Origin: Bacillota bacterium
Lineage (GTDB): Bacteria; Bacillota; Clostridia; Christensenellales; SZUA-584
Assembly: GCA_023391105.1 (NCBI GenBank)
Contig: JAEWBO010000040.1
Span: 1-64,000, forward strand
Length of the DNA stretch: 64,000 bases
Direction: 5' to 3'
The translations under genes were made by a program, and so were the position numbers. This document shows positions 15,370-24,404 of this stretch, piece by piece (positions within the stretch are counted from its first letter, which is position 1; every line of letters starts with the position of its first letter). A model generated the notes under the pieces. That model saw only the letters and a program-made list of their open reading frames with translations, ran no database searches and was not told the origin of the DNA.

Positions 15370-17752
15370 TCATTTCCTCTCTGGGGCCGAACAAATCTTC
15401 ATAAATGTCCCAGGTAATAAGCACGTTGCGCGCTTTGCTGCCCTCGAACGGGCTGACAAAGTTGCGCTGCTCCATTTCATCTACAAGGCGCGCGGCCCGT
15501 GCATATCCCACTCGCAGGCGACGCTGTATCATTGAAATGGAGGCTTGTCCGTATTCGAGCACAATCGCGACGGCTTTGGGAAGCAGCTCATCCGCATCGT
15601 CGTCACTGCTCGCCTTTTCCTCTCCGCCGGAATAGATGTTTATCATGATATCCTCGTCAAACTCCTGCTCTTCGGTCCCTTTGCTGACGTATTCCGTGAC
15701 CGCCTCGATGTCGTTATCCGACAAAAAGCAGCCTTGAAGCCTTATGGGACGCGGCGCACCTGTCGGGTGATAAAGCATGTCGCCGTTGCCGAGCAGCTTC
15801 TCCGCGCCGTTCTGGTCGAGTATGGTGCGCGAGTCAACACCCGAATTGACCTTGAACGCAATACGGGAGGAGATGTTTGCCTTAATGATGCCCGTGATCA
15901 CGTTAACGGACGGACGCTGTGTGGCGACAATCAGATGAATGCCTGCGGCACGACCCAGCTGCGCGATGCGGCAGATCGCGTCCTCCACCTCACGCGGCGC
16001 AGCCATCATGAGTTCGGCCAGCTCGTCAATAATCACGACGATGCGCGGCAGCGGTTCCTGATCCTCATCCGTTATCGTATTAAAGCGTTTGATATCGCGG
16101 GCGCCCTTTTCCGCAAACAGCTTGTAGCGCGACGTCATTTCGCTGACCGCCCAGTTGAGCGCGCTGGCCGCTTTCTTGGCCTCCGTCACCACCGGCACCA
16201 GCAGGTGCGGCAGATTCTTAAACATGGAAAGCTCCACAACCTTAGGGTCTATCATGATCATCTTAAGCTCTTCCGGCGTGGCCTTAAACAGCAGGCTTGT
16301 GATAATTGAGTTGATACACACGCTCTTGCCGGCGCCCGTCTCACCGGCAATCAGAATATGCGGCATTTTGGTGATATCCACACAATAATTTTTCCCGGAA
16401 ATGTCCTTTCCAAGTGCAAAAGTCAGCGGCGACTGCGATTCTTTAAATTCATCCGATTCCAGCAGAGGCCGAAGATGAACAAACGTCACGTTGGAGTTGG
16501 GCACCTCGATGCCCACCGCCGCTTTACCGGGTATCGGCGCTTCGATTTTAACGCTGCGCGCCGCAAGGTTCAAGGATATATCGCTCTCCAGCTCCTTGAT
16601 GCGCTTCACACGCACGCCTGGGGCGGGCTTAAGCTCGTACCGCGTCACCACAGGGCCGCGGACGATATGCACAACCTCGGCCTCCACGCCGAAATTTGCA
16701 AGCGTTTCTTCGATGATCTGCGCGTTTTTTCGCTGCTCCTCCATGCTGCCTGTTTTGCTCTTTTCAACGGCTTTGGTCAGCAACGATATAGGCGGTATCT
16801 TATACGCTTTGTTCTTTCTCTTATGCGGCGCGGCATGATCGGCATGCGCCACAGGCAGCTCCTGTGTCTGCTCGATGGGTTGCGTCTGCTCCTCTTTACT
16901 TTGATCAAAAGACTCGAACGATTCTATCGTGAGACCACGCGGTTCCCCTGTCAGCTTCTCTTCAGGCATAGGCAACTCAGCAGCCTTCTTTGGCACATCC
17001 ACCAAAAATTCATCGTCTAAGTAAGAAGCGGATTTCTTCTTATGCCGAAAGCTCTTTTCGCCGAGTATCTCGGGTTCGTCCGGTTCGTCCGGCTCTTCCG
17101 GCATATCATCACGCAGATTCTCAATATAAAGTCTGCGCTTCTTGCGTTCCGCTGCCCTTTCGGCCACTGTCTCGCGTGCATTCTGCACCGTCTGTTTGCT
17201 GACGCGCGCCACATCCTGGCTCATCTTCTTTATTGAAAGATTGGTCAATATCAGCACACAGATCAGCGCCATCGTGATAAACAATATGATGCAGCCCACA
17301 TGCCCCAGCAGCAGATCACACGGATAAACAAGTATGCACCCGAGTGCGCCGGAGCCAGCGCCCGTCATACCTATGCGGTAGGATTCGCCCACATATTTGA
17401 AAAAACCGTTATTAAGGTCGATTTCGTTGAGCAGAAATGTATGCGCCAAAGAGAATACGGCGATAATAAGCAGCACCCAGAGCGCTGTCTTGCCCTTATT
17501 GACACGCTTGTTGCGCGCAGCAATCGTCAGCACGCCGATAACAATGCATAGAAAAGGGATGACATAAGTGAACAAGCCGAACAGACCGAACAATATGTCC
17601 CGGGCAACACCGCCCAGCAGTCCCGTATCGGTTTTTATATACACACAAACGCCAAGGAAAATACCGAAAGCGATAATAATGATTCCAGCAGCTTCTCTCA
17701 GGCGACTCGTTTCCGTATTTACAGCTTTTTTCTTTTTTTTGCCTTTCGGCAT
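15362..17752 (-). CDS. ftsK: DNA translocase FtsK/SpoIIIE
   Basis: Septal ATPase that pumps chromosomal DNA; in sporeformers it fills the forespore. The 796-residue protein has four N-terminal membrane helices (to about residue 180), a charged Pro/Glu-rich linker, then the motor domain with Walker A GETGAGKS and Walker B VVIIDELAELMM. A C-terminal winged-helix gamma domain (ASISMIQRRLRVGYARAARL) reads polar DNA sequences. The start at 17752 (MPKGKKKKK) has GAGGTG upstream. Adjacent tepA and rimO-pgsA-recA reproduce a common Firmicutes order. Confidence 0.96.
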   Translation of the reverse strand: MPKGKKKKKAVNTETSRLREAAGIIIIAFGIFLGVCVYIKTDTGLLGGVARDILFGLFGLFTYVIPFLCIVIGVLTIAARNKRVNKGKTALWVLLIIAVFSLAHTFLLNEIDLNNGFFKYVGESYRIGMTGAGSGALGCILVYPCDLLLGHVGCIILFITMALICVLILTNLSIKKMSQDVARVSKQTVQNARETVAERAAERKKRRLYIENLRDDMPEEPDEPDEPEILGEKSFRHKKKSASYLDDEFLVDVPKKAAELPMPEEKLTGEPRGLTIESFESFDQSKEEQTQPIEQTQELPVAHADHAAPHKRKNKAYKIPPISLLTKAVEKSKTGSMEEQRKNAQIIEETLANFGVEAEVVHIVRGPVVTRYELKPAPGVRVKRIKELESDISLNLAARSVKIEAPIPGKAAVGIEVPNSNVTFVHLRPLLESDEFKESQSPLTFALGKDISGKNYCVDITKMPHILIAGETGAGKSVCINSIITSLLFKATPEELKMIMIDPKVVELSMFKNLPHLLVPVVTEAKKAASALNWAVSEMTSRYKLFAEKGARDIKRFNTITDEDQEPLPRIVVIIDELAELMMAAPREVEDAICRIAQLGRAAGIHLIVATQRPSVNVITGIIKANISSRIAFKVNSGVDSRTILDQNGAEKLLGNGDMLYHPTGAPRPIRLQGCFLSDNDIEAVTEYVSKGTEEQEFDEDIMINIYSGGEEKASSDDDADELLPKAVAIVLEYGQASISMIQRRLRVGYARAARLVDEMEQRNFVSPFEGSKARNVLITWDIYEDLFGPREEMNG

Positions 17753-17771
17753 ACGTTTCACCTCGGTAAGT

Positions 17772-17799
17772 ATTATATCATACCAAGGGAAATATACAA
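17772..17799 (-). promoter_or_regulatory. promoter of ftsK
   Basis: TTGTAT (17799-17794) and a perfect TATAAT (17777-17772) on the minus strand are spaced by 16 bases, 20 bases upstream of the start codon. Confidence 0.55.
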
Positions 17800-17814
17800 T
17801 CATTTATGCCACAA

Positions 17815-18006
17815 GCAGACTCTGCTTGTCAGAGTGTAAAAAAAGTTACTTATGTCATTCCGATTGAGCATCAGCGATTGACTACGAAGTGGATTGGAAT
17901 CCCCTTCTGCAAAGCGCTTTTCATGGGATTCCGATCCACTACCGTAGTCGACAAGCTCGGAATGACAAAAACAGGGTATATCGACAGACTGGCAGGCTCT
18001 GCTTGT
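17815..18006. repeat. MITE/REP-like long palindrome flanked by 15-base direct repeats
   Basis: TGTCATTCCGA (17853-17863) pairs with TCGGAATGACA (17957-17967). Inner arms, about 25 bases each (17879-17903 and 17924-17949), are also largely complementary, giving a roughly 115-base hairpin. The termini resemble the TGTCATTCCGAG-type intergenic repeats scattered through many bacterial genomes. GCAGACTCTGCTTGT (17815-17829) and GCAGGCTCTGCTTGT (17992-18006) flank it as direct repeats with one mismatch. No transposase is encoded, so it would be a non-autonomous element. It fills most of the 354-base gap between tepA and ftsK. Confidence 0.65.
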
Positions 18007-18107
18007 ATTTATTCGCCATGACATCGTGTGAATTTATTCAGATATCCGCGCACCTGCAATAAAGTTTACGCTGTATTCCATGTGCTCTCTATTGTGCATA
18101 TTTTTCT

Positions 18108-18803
18108 TTAAAAACCTAAGCCCGCAAGCTCTTTGATCTTGGATGACGCGGCCGCAAACGTGCCCACCTCGTCGATTATGCCGCATTCTACAGTCTCTTT
18201 ACCCACCAGCACGGTGCCCACGTCGTTTGCCATCTCGCCCGTGAGCGTCATCAGCTGACGGTATTTCTCTTCGGTGATTTTTGAATGGGTGCATACAAAA
18301 TCAACGATGCGCTTTTGCATCTTGTTGAAAAAATCGTACGTCTGCGGCACGCCGATGATCACGCCGCTCATGCGAATCGGATGAATGGTCATGCTGGCAG
18401 ACGGCGATATAAAAGAATAATCAGTTGACACTGCCAGAGTGATGCCGATGCTGTGGCCGCCTCCCAGCACCAGAGATACACTTGGCTTGCTCATTCCCGC
18501 GACCATCTCAGCCAGCGCGAGCCCCGCTTCCACGTCGCCCCCCACCGTGTTGACCAGCAAAATAAAGCCGCGCACAGACGGCTCCTGTTCGATCAAGACA
18601 AGCTGCGGCAATATATGCTCGTATTTCGTCGTCTTGTTCTGCGGCGGCAAGTTCATATGCCCTTCAATCTGCCCGATGATGCTGACGACGTGGATGGGCG
18701 ATTGGGTAATGGGCGTGCCGAATTCCTTGATATCAGCGCCCTGGTTTTTATTATCAACGTTATAATCAGCGTTTTTTGCCGGATCCTCATTTGTGTTCAG
18801 CAT
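18108..18803 (-). CDS. tepA: ClpP-like serine protease, TepA family
   Basis: Cytoplasmic ClpP-fold peptidase homologous to Bacillus TepA (YmfB), which lies beside spoIIIE there as here. Bacillus TepA has been linked to protein export and to degradation of small acid-soluble spore proteins. The Gly-rich oxyanion segment (LVNTVGGDVEAGLAL), the region around the presumed catalytic Ser (GGGHSIGITLA) and the His region (SMTIHPIRMSG) can be aligned to ClpP by eye. 231 residues. AAAGGGG precedes the ATG. Confidence 0.85.
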   Translation of the reverse strand: MLNTNEDPAKNADYNVDNKNQGADIKEFGTPITQSPIHVVSIIGQIEGHMNLPPQNKTTKYEHILPQLVLIEQEPSVRGFILLVNTVGGDVEAGLALAEMVAGMSKPSVSLVLGGGHSIGITLAVSTDYSFISPSASMTIHPIRMSGVIIGVPQTYDFFNKMQKRIVDFVCTHSKITEEKYRQLMTLTGEMANDVGTVLVGKETVECGIIDEVGTFAAASSKIKELAGLGF

Positions 18804-18868
18804 AGCGACCCCTTTTTTGATTTAATACTGCTATTATCCGCACAAAGGGCCGCGATTATGACTGCTAT

Positions 18869-19456
18869 TTAGTTTGGTTCCAGCATGATGGGCTGCAGCT
18901 GTTTGCCATCAAGCGCTGATTTCGCCGCGTCGATGATTAAATCCATATCGGCCACAATGGACGTTTCCTTCTTTTTGTTGTTGTCCTGCCTGTACGGCAC
19001 AAAATAGATGTGGCGCGTGTTCAAAAGCAGCCCCAAGTTTTTGGCGTTCGCCGTGAGCGCGTCGTTGGTGGACACCGCAATCAGCACAGGTGCCCGATTT
19101 CGAAGGTGCGCCTTTGCGGCCAGCAGCACGGGCGTGTCTGTGATGCCGAGCGCGAGCTTGGCGAGCGTGTTGCCCGTACACGGCGCAATGATGAGCAGAT
19201 CAAGCAGCTTTTGCGGGCCGATCGGCTCCGCCTTGACAAGATCGTCCATGATCGCTTTGCCCGTGGTTTCTGTTAAGAACAATTTTAAATCCGACGCTTT
19301 CATAAAACGTGTATCATGGTTTGCGGCGTTATACGAAAGAATCGGCGTGACTTCCGCGCCGGACTCAACCAACGCTTTTATCGCGGGCTTGATTAGCCCA
19401 TATGTACAAAATGATCCGGTGATTGCGAATCCGATCCTCGCTCCGGTCAATTCCAT
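18869..19456 (-). CDS. dpaB: dipicolinate synthase subunit B
   Basis: DpaB (SpoVFB) is the flavoprotein-like subunit that, with DpaA, oxidises the lysine-pathway intermediate to dipicolinic acid in the mother cell. The product begins with the flavoprotein/Dfp-type nucleotide loop (GFAITGSFCTYG) and contains IIAPCTGNTLAKLA, typical of the family. 195 residues. Its start shares one base with the dpaA stop. Confidence 0.95.
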   Translation of the reverse strand: MELTGARIGFAITGSFCTYGLIKPAIKALVESGAEVTPILSYNAANHDTRFMKASDLKLFLTETTGKAIMDDLVKAEPIGPQKLLDLLIIAPCTGNTLAKLALGITDTPVLLAAKAHLRNRAPVLIAVSTNDALTANAKNLGLLLNTRHIYFVPYRQDNNKKKETSIVADMDLIIDAAKSALDGKQLQPIMLEPN

Positions 19457-20280
19457 TATTGCATCTCCTCTCTTTCAAAACCATGCAGCATCGCTTTGGC
19501 TGCGGAGACCGGGAAATATAACCCCGGCAGGCTCGGCTCGATATGCACGTTAACCATGCATTTTTCAGCCAGCCTCAAATCCATGCCGTATGGCGGCGAC
19601 GCAAGCTCGATCAATTGCGCGCCCCGGCGAATGGCCAGCAGCTCTCTTTCCCCGAATACATGGACAGGCACCGTGTTGAATATCACGTCTGCCCAGGGCA
19701 GCACCTGCCGCAAATCGCCTGTATGCACAGCGCGCATGCCTTCATCCTCTATGAGCTCCAGATCACTGTTTTTGCGCGCAGCGGCCGATACCTTCGCGCC
19801 ATGCGCTTTTAATAGCCGGCACAGAAATTTGGAAATACGGCCATACCCCACCACAAGACATTTGGTGTCACACAACGCCGTTTCCGTATATTTGGCGTAC
19901 GCGCATATCGCGGCCTGTGCCGTGAGCAGCGCGTTTCTTATCAAAAAGGCCTCGTCATCATTGAGGTCCATATACTTGACATGCCCATCCATCACTCTTC
20001 TCGCATCCTCGTCACAGCGCCCCAGCACGTAAACGCTGTTTGGGTATCTCTGGACAATGGATTCCAGCGCAAGCGGCGTATCCGAATACGGCGCTTTGAT
20101 ACTCCCATCCGGATTGCGGTACGGGATGGGCAAAAACACATAATCGGGCATGCTCATGTCTTCATCCGTAAACCCCAGCTTATGAAATCCCTGAAGGCAC
20201 ACACTGTGCCCTTTTTCCTTAAGCAGCGTACTGAGCGCAAGCTGGCGTTTATCTCCGCCGATAATCAGAATATGGTGCAT
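19456..20280 (-). CDS. dpaA: dipicolinate synthase subunit A
   Basis: NAD(P)-binding subunit of dipicolinate synthase, giving spores heat resistance. The first strand (HILIIGGDKRQLAL) and a second Rossmann segment (CLVVGYGRISKFLCRLL) near residue 150 are visible. The start at 20280 behind AAGGGGAAG gives 274 residues. Just upstream is a sigma-K-like promoter, matching mother-cell expression of the spoVF operon in Bacillus. Confidence 0.95.
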   Translation of the reverse strand: MHHILIIGGDKRQLALSTLLKEKGHSVCLQGFHKLGFTDEDMSMPDYVFLPIPYRNPDGSIKAPYSDTPLALESIVQRYPNSVYVLGRCDEDARRVMDGHVKYMDLNDDEAFLIRNALLTAQAAICAYAKYTETALCDTKCLVVGYGRISKFLCRLLKAHGAKVSAAARKNSDLELIEDEGMRAVHTGDLRQVLPWADVIFNTVPVHVFGERELLAIRRGAQLIELASPPYGMDLRLAEKCMVNVHIEPSLPGLYFPVSAAKAMLHGFEREEMQ

Positions 20281-20311
20281 GATGCTTCCCCTTTTTGGCA
20301 TGAACATACGT

Positions 20312-20340
20312 TATCTTATGCATTTTTAACATGAGGGGTG
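20312..20340 (-). promoter_or_regulatory. sigma-K-like promoter of dpaAB
   Basis: On the minus strand CACC (20340-20337) is followed after 16 bases by CATAAGATA (20320-20312), which fits the sigma-K consensus mACm-N16-CATAnnnTA. It lies about 30 bases upstream of the dpaA start. Confidence 0.55.
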
Positions 20341-20417
20341 AATGGGTGTCACCGCGCAATTTATCAATAGTATAATCGCCCGCAAGACATTTCTTTACGT
20401 GTAACGAAAAAAAACGT

Positions 20418-20453
20418 TTGACATTTTAATGTGTTTGGTCTACTCTTGTAGAC
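20418..20453 (+). promoter_or_regulatory. blaI-type promoter with overlapping operator
   Basis: TTGACA (20418-20423) and TACTCT (20441-20446) are spaced by 17 bases. A perfect dyad GTCTAC-TCTT-GTAGAC (20438-20453) covers the -10, as expected for autorepression by the BlaI-like product. Confidence 0.75.
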
Positions 20454-20501
20454 ATCTAGTGATTGTTCCAGACTACAAAACGATGAAGACAGGAGACCGT
20501 T

Positions 20502-20876
20502 ATGAAAGAGGCCTTATCCAGACAGGAATGGGTGCTGATGGAGGCGCTATGGCAAAAGAATCCGTTGTTCCTCTCGCAGATTATGGACGTGACAGCCAAT
20601 GCCGTCGACTGGAATAAAAGCAGCTATCTGACTTATCTTAAGCGCATGACCGAAAAGGGGCTTATCGGATATACGAACATATCCGGCAACCGCTGCTATA
20701 CTCCGCTCGTGAAACGAGAGGACTGCATTGACAATGAGAGCAGCTATATCCTCTCTAAGCTAACCGAGGACGGTACGCGGCTGCTGCTTGCCAGCATGAT
20801 AAAAAAAAGCGGCCTGAATGAAGAGGACAGGAACGAGCTGCAAGCGCTCATCTCAAAGCTTGGAAAGGAGAGATAA
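20502..20876 (+). CDS. BlaI/MecI family transcriptional repressor
   Basis: Winged-helix repressor of 124 residues (LSRQEWVLMEALW at the start, wing near residue 55) that dimerises through a C-terminal helical arm. Proteolysis following activation of the partner M56 protein would release repression. AGGAG precedes the ATG. The stop TAA at 20874-20876 is followed immediately by the ATG of the antirepressor, so the pair is co-translated. No beta-lactamase gene is nearby, so the target is probably the operon itself or distant genes. Confidence 0.92.
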   Translation: MKEALSRQEWVLMEALWQKNPLFLSQIMDVTANAVDWNKSSYLTYLKRMTEKGLIGYTNISGNRCYTPLVKREDCIDNESSYILSKLTEDGTRLLLASMIKKSGLNEEDRNELQALISKLGKER

Positions 20877-23291
20877 ATGGATATTTTGAATACGTTCTTC
20901 CAAATCACAGTTTACTCAGGCGTCATCTTCGTCGTGACCATGCTGCTTAAGAAGTTATGCAAAAACAGTATGTCGCCATGGCTGCATTATACCGTTTGGT
21001 TCGTATTGGTCGTGCGGCTCATGCTGCCGTTCACAGTCGAGAGCACGTTTCACGTTTTCTCGCTGCCTGCGCAGACGCAGATTGAAACCGCTTCAGTAAC
21101 CCAGCCAGAAGCGTTAGCTCCCGCTGCTGAGACATCCGCCGCAGGCACCGCAAGCGATGCACAGGCAAAGACGGTCAATCCTGTTGAGCCGAGTGATAAA
21201 ACCGTCTCCCCTGCTCCTGCGTCTGCACCGGCAAAGGCCGCTTCGCTGTCAACCCAAGACTTCCTGCTTATCGTATGGCTCTCTGGCGTTGGCGTATGTC
21301 TGATGTATCTCGCCACGCTATATACTGCGCTTCGCCGAAGGGTGCGCCGCAACGCCGCTCCCCCATCCCAGCGGCTTATGGCACTGCTTGAGCAGACCAA
21401 GGCAGAGTTGGATATCAGAGCGAATATCAAGCTTATCTGCCAGTATGAATACGGCACGCCCGCGCTGATGCTGCCAAGATTGATATTAATGCCTGTAGAC
21501 ACACTGGTCGCGATGAACGACGAGCAAGTCAAATTCGCGCTGCGTCACGAGCTCATGCACTACAAACACCGTGACCACCTCATGTGTCTGCTGCTCTCCG
21601 TTTTGAACGCAGTGCATTGGTTCAACCCATTTGCGTGGCTTGCCTTCAGGCAGATGCGTTCGGACATGGAGGTTAAGTGCGACGGCGCTGTGGTAAAGAG
21701 ACTGACTGTTGCGCAAAAGAGCCGCTATGCGTCGCTGATTGTGAACCTGTTCGCGCAGTCCCAGCGCCGCCAGCTGGTGCTGGGTATGGCGCAAGGTAAC
21801 GTGAAAAAAGTCGCTGAACATCGCGTGCGCGGCATATTCATGGACGCGAAAAGCCGCCGAGGCGCAAGGCTCGTGTCGGCACTCATTGTGGTGCTGCTGG
21901 CTGTCACATGCTTCACAACAGCATGCCAACCGACGCCGGAAGAGAAAATTATTGTTGGCAAAAACGAAAATCTAGACAGTATTATTTCGAACACAGCGGC
22001 TCCCGATACACAAAGTGCAGAACTTTATTCCAAGCTTGGCGCACCCGATCATTGGGAATATAGTACGGAAGAGCATAGCGGAAAACTCAAAATTAATGCA
22101 GACGCAGTTGTTACGCTGCCATCCGTCATGCAATTGCCTGTCGCTTCCGCAGAGCGAAGAGAATTCACGCAGGACGACATCAATAAAGTTGCCGATGTAT
22201 TGTTTGGAAGCGACGTGTCTTGGTTTGAATGCCTCATGTTCACAAAAGAGGATATTGAGCGAATGCTGGTTAGCGATAGGCAGTTTCTTTCCGAATTGGA
22301 CGGCAGCAATGAAGATGATGCCTTTTGGATCGAAAAGACACAAAACAGTATCAAAAGTTTAGAGGAAGAATATCAGAAAGCACCGTCTGAAAGCGATGCG
22401 AAGCCAACAAGTATTGAAATCGGCATGTTATCGCCCTATAAGGGTGTGACGTACAAAGGCGTATTGGCTAACACCAGAATCGGAGACGAGAAATATTTAT
22501 TCAGCGCCGGTGATATGAACAGTGACGCCGTCAATACCATTCATGTATCGGTCGGCAGCCGCGGGGTCTATTTTTCAGGCACTGAAGCTGATACGCCCTA
22601 TGGCGTGAGCCTAACAAGCGAACAGGCCGCACAGCAGGCGCAAGCAATTGCGTCTCAGTTGACTGACGAGCTTCAGCTATGCTTTGTTGCACCAACCGCA
22701 ACATCAAAAGACGAAGCAAAACGCAATTGGGGCTGGGCGTGTGTGTTCATGCGTTCCATCAACGGATGTCCCACCACATATGCATCAGAAGAGGTGGGCA
22801 GCAGCATGGAGAGCATGGAGCAAAACCCTGTTCGCTATGAAAAAATGGTCATCGTGTTAGATGATCAAGGTGTCATCAGCTTTACATGGGAAACGCCAAT
22901 GAACGTGACAACAATTGATAATGATAACGCCAGCTTGCTTTCTTTTGACGAAATCTCTCAGCGTGGCGTTGAGCAATTAGCTCAAAAATATAGCGAATAT
23001 GGCGTTGTGGTTAATGGCGACGGCGCAACCGTCAATGTCTCACGCATTGAATTGGGTCTCATGCGCGTCGCAAAGCCGGACAGCCCGGATTATTATTACC
23101 TGCCGGTTTGGAATTTTTTCAACACTTTCGATGGCAATTACAAAGAAAAGCCGGGAGCAGGGGAAGCATTACCACCTGTAGACGAGAACGGCAATCCGTC
23201 CTCCAGATGCGACGGTTATCCGCAAGCATTGGGAGCTGTGACGATCAATGCGCTGGACGGAAGCGTCATCGATCGAAATCTTGGATATTAA
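20877..23291 (+). CDS. M56 (BlaR1/MecR1-type) membrane peptidase with unusual extracellular region
   Basis: Residues 1-340 form an M56 module: N-terminal helices, a Pro/Ala-rich loop (70-125), and the zinc motif HELMHYKHRDHL (HExxH at 224-228) facing the cytoplasm. The remaining 450 residues are extracytoplasmic and do not resemble the penicillin-binding sensor of BlaR1. I see no SxxK-type transpeptidase motifs there. At the junction, near residue 351, VTCFTTACQ looks like a lipobox after the last helix. The exported part is rich in Asp, Ser and Thr and may sense another ligand. Confidence 0.88.
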   Translation: MDILNTFFQITVYSGVIFVVTMLLKKLCKNSMSPWLHYTVWFVLVVRLMLPFTVESTFHVFSLPAQTQIETASVTQPEALAPAAETSAAGTASDAQAKTVNPVEPSDKTVSPAPASAPAKAASLSTQDFLLIVWLSGVGVCLMYLATLYTALRRRVRRNAAPPSQRLMALLEQTKAELDIRANIKLICQYEYGTPALMLPRLILMPVDTLVAMNDEQVKFALRHELMHYKHRDHLMCLLLSVLNAVHWFNPFAWLAFRQMRSDMEVKCDGAVVKRLTVAQKSRYASLIVNLFAQSQRRQLVLGMAQGNVKKVAEHRVRGIFMDAKSRRGARLVSALIVVLLAVTCFTTACQPTPEEKIIVGKNENLDSIISNTAAPDTQSAELYSKLGAPDHWEYSTEEHSGKLKINADAVVTLPSVMQLPVASAERREFTQDDINKVADVLFGSDVSWFECLMFTKEDIERMLVSDRQFLSELDGSNEDDAFWIEKTQNSIKSLEEEYQKAPSESDAKPTSIEIGMLSPYKGVTYKGVLANTRIGDEKYLFSAGDMNSDAVNTIHVSVGSRGVYFSGTEADTPYGVSLTSEQAAQQAQAIASQLTDELQLCFVAPTATSKDEAKRNWGWACVFMRSINGCPTTYASEEVGSSMESMEQNPVRYEKMVIVLDDQGVISFTWETPMNVTTIDNDNASLLSFDEISQRGVEQLAQKYSEYGVVVNGDGATVNVSRIELGLMRVAKPDSPDYYYLPVWNFFNTFDGNYKEKPGAGEALPPVDENGNPSSRCDGYPQALGAVTINALDGSVIDRNLGY

Positions 23292-23310
23292 GTTTGTCAG
23301 TTGATGCAGC

Positions 23311-23341
23311 AGCGGGTTTCCATATGGGAAACCCGCTTTTG
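23311..23341 (+). terminator. terminator of the blaI-M56 operon
   Basis: AGCGGGTTTCC and GGAAACCCGCT form an 11-base-pair stem, followed by TTTT and more T-rich sequence, 19 bases after the stop codon. Confidence 0.8.
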
Positions 23342-23389
23342 CTTTCTGTTTAATCTACGTTCGTTTTGCATCATGAACATATGTATTTG

Positions 23390-23896
23390 TTACTCTCTCA
23401 GCAGAGCATACATGCAATAATCGAATATTCGGCTTCCTTTGCATACACCGTTCTTCATCGTTCCTTCCAATACGAAGCCCGCTTTCTCCAGCACTTTGCG
23501 CGAACCGATATTATGTGCGAATGGCTCCGCATAAATGCGGTTGATATCAAACAATCCAAAGGCCTTTTTGCACAGCTGCCGCACGGCCTCTGTCATGATG
23601 CCTTTTCCCCAGTAATCCTCTGCAAGCCAATAGCCTAGCTCGGCACTTTTTCTGTAAACGTCGCTTCCCACAAAAATACCGACGCTGCCAACGGCTTGGC
23701 CTTCCACTGTAATCGCTTGACAAAGCTGTTTTGTCGAGTCCGCTGATATACAGCTTTCTATATACCCCTTGGCATCCTGAATCGTATATGGATAGGGAAA
23801 AACATCACGCAAATTGCAGGCTATCTTTTCGTTGTTCGCATATCGGGCGACATCATTAATATCGCTTAGTCTCCAATCCCTCAATTCAAAATCCAT
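23390..23896 (-). CDS. GNAT family N-acetyltransferase (RimJ/RimL type)
   Basis: 168-residue acetyltransferase of the RimJ/L branch: N-terminal LRDWRLSDINDVARYANN, central ELGYWLAEDYWGKGIMTEAV with the acetyl-CoA loop, and NIGSRKVLEKAGFVLEG near the C-terminus. The substrate cannot be told. The ATG at 23896 follows GGGGAA. It is a lone gene between two terminators. Confidence 0.88.
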   Translation of the reverse strand: MDFELRDWRLSDINDVARYANNEKIACNLRDVFPYPYTIQDAKGYIESCISADSTKQLCQAITVEGQAVGSVGIFVGSDVYRKSAELGYWLAEDYWGKGIMTEAVRQLCKKAFGLFDINRIYAEPFAHNIGSRKVLEKAGFVLEGTMKNGVCKGSRIFDYCMYALLRE

Positions 23897-23973
23897 CACA
23901 ATTCCCCTGTTATATTATTTTCTGTAAGTATAACACATACGTATGGCCTTTGTGACGGGAATGTAGCTGAGGT

Positions 23974-24013
23974 ACAAAACAGCGACCCGGCAATGCTGCC
24001 CGGCCGCTGTTTG
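23974..24013 (-). terminator. terminator after the MazG-like gene
   Basis: On the minus strand ACAGCG and CGCTGT with an inner G/C-rich stem form a hairpin followed by TTTTGT, 32 bases after the stop at 24045. Confidence 0.65.
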
Positions 24014-24044
24014 TTAGCTTGAAATAATTCGAGTTTGTAAGTTC

Positions 24045-24404
24045 TTAACCGACCTCATAGCCCTTCTTCTCAGACGTGCCGTGCTGACGTGCGAAGTTTT
24101 CCTTGTTCTTGCTCAAATAGCGCTCATACAGCTCATTTGCGTCCATGCCTGTCTTTAAGCACATGCTGACAAAAAAATGCAGGATGTCCACAAGCTCGTC
24201 CTTCACCTTGCCGGTATCAACGGGTTTTGGGTTCTTCCACCACTTGAAATTGACCTCGTCAATGAGCTCTGAGAGCTCAGAGAGCATCGCGAGCGTTTCC
24301 TTTTGTATCCACTGCTCCATTGGGATGTTCTCAAGGCCGCGCCTCTGCGCGAGCTCGGTGTCAAACTTATTCTGAAACTCGAATATGTTCTCCAGCTTGT
24401 CCAT
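24045..24404 (-). CDS. all-alpha NTP pyrophosphatase, dUTPase-2/MazG superfamily
   Basis: 119-residue helical protein with metal-binding acidic motifs ELSELIDEVNFKWW and KDELVDILHF, as in dimeric dUTPases and MazG. It probably hydrolyses dUTP or a related nucleotide to the monophosphate. GGAGGGG precedes the ATG at 24404. Its first 38 bases overlap the end of the M16 peptidase gene, so the two are translationally linked. Confidence 0.82.
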   Translation of the reverse strand: MDKLENIFEFQNKFDTELAQRRGLENIPMEQWIQKETLAMLSELSELIDEVNFKWWKNPKPVDTGKVKDELVDILHFFVSMCLKTGMDANELYERYLSKNKENFARQHGTSEKKGYEVG

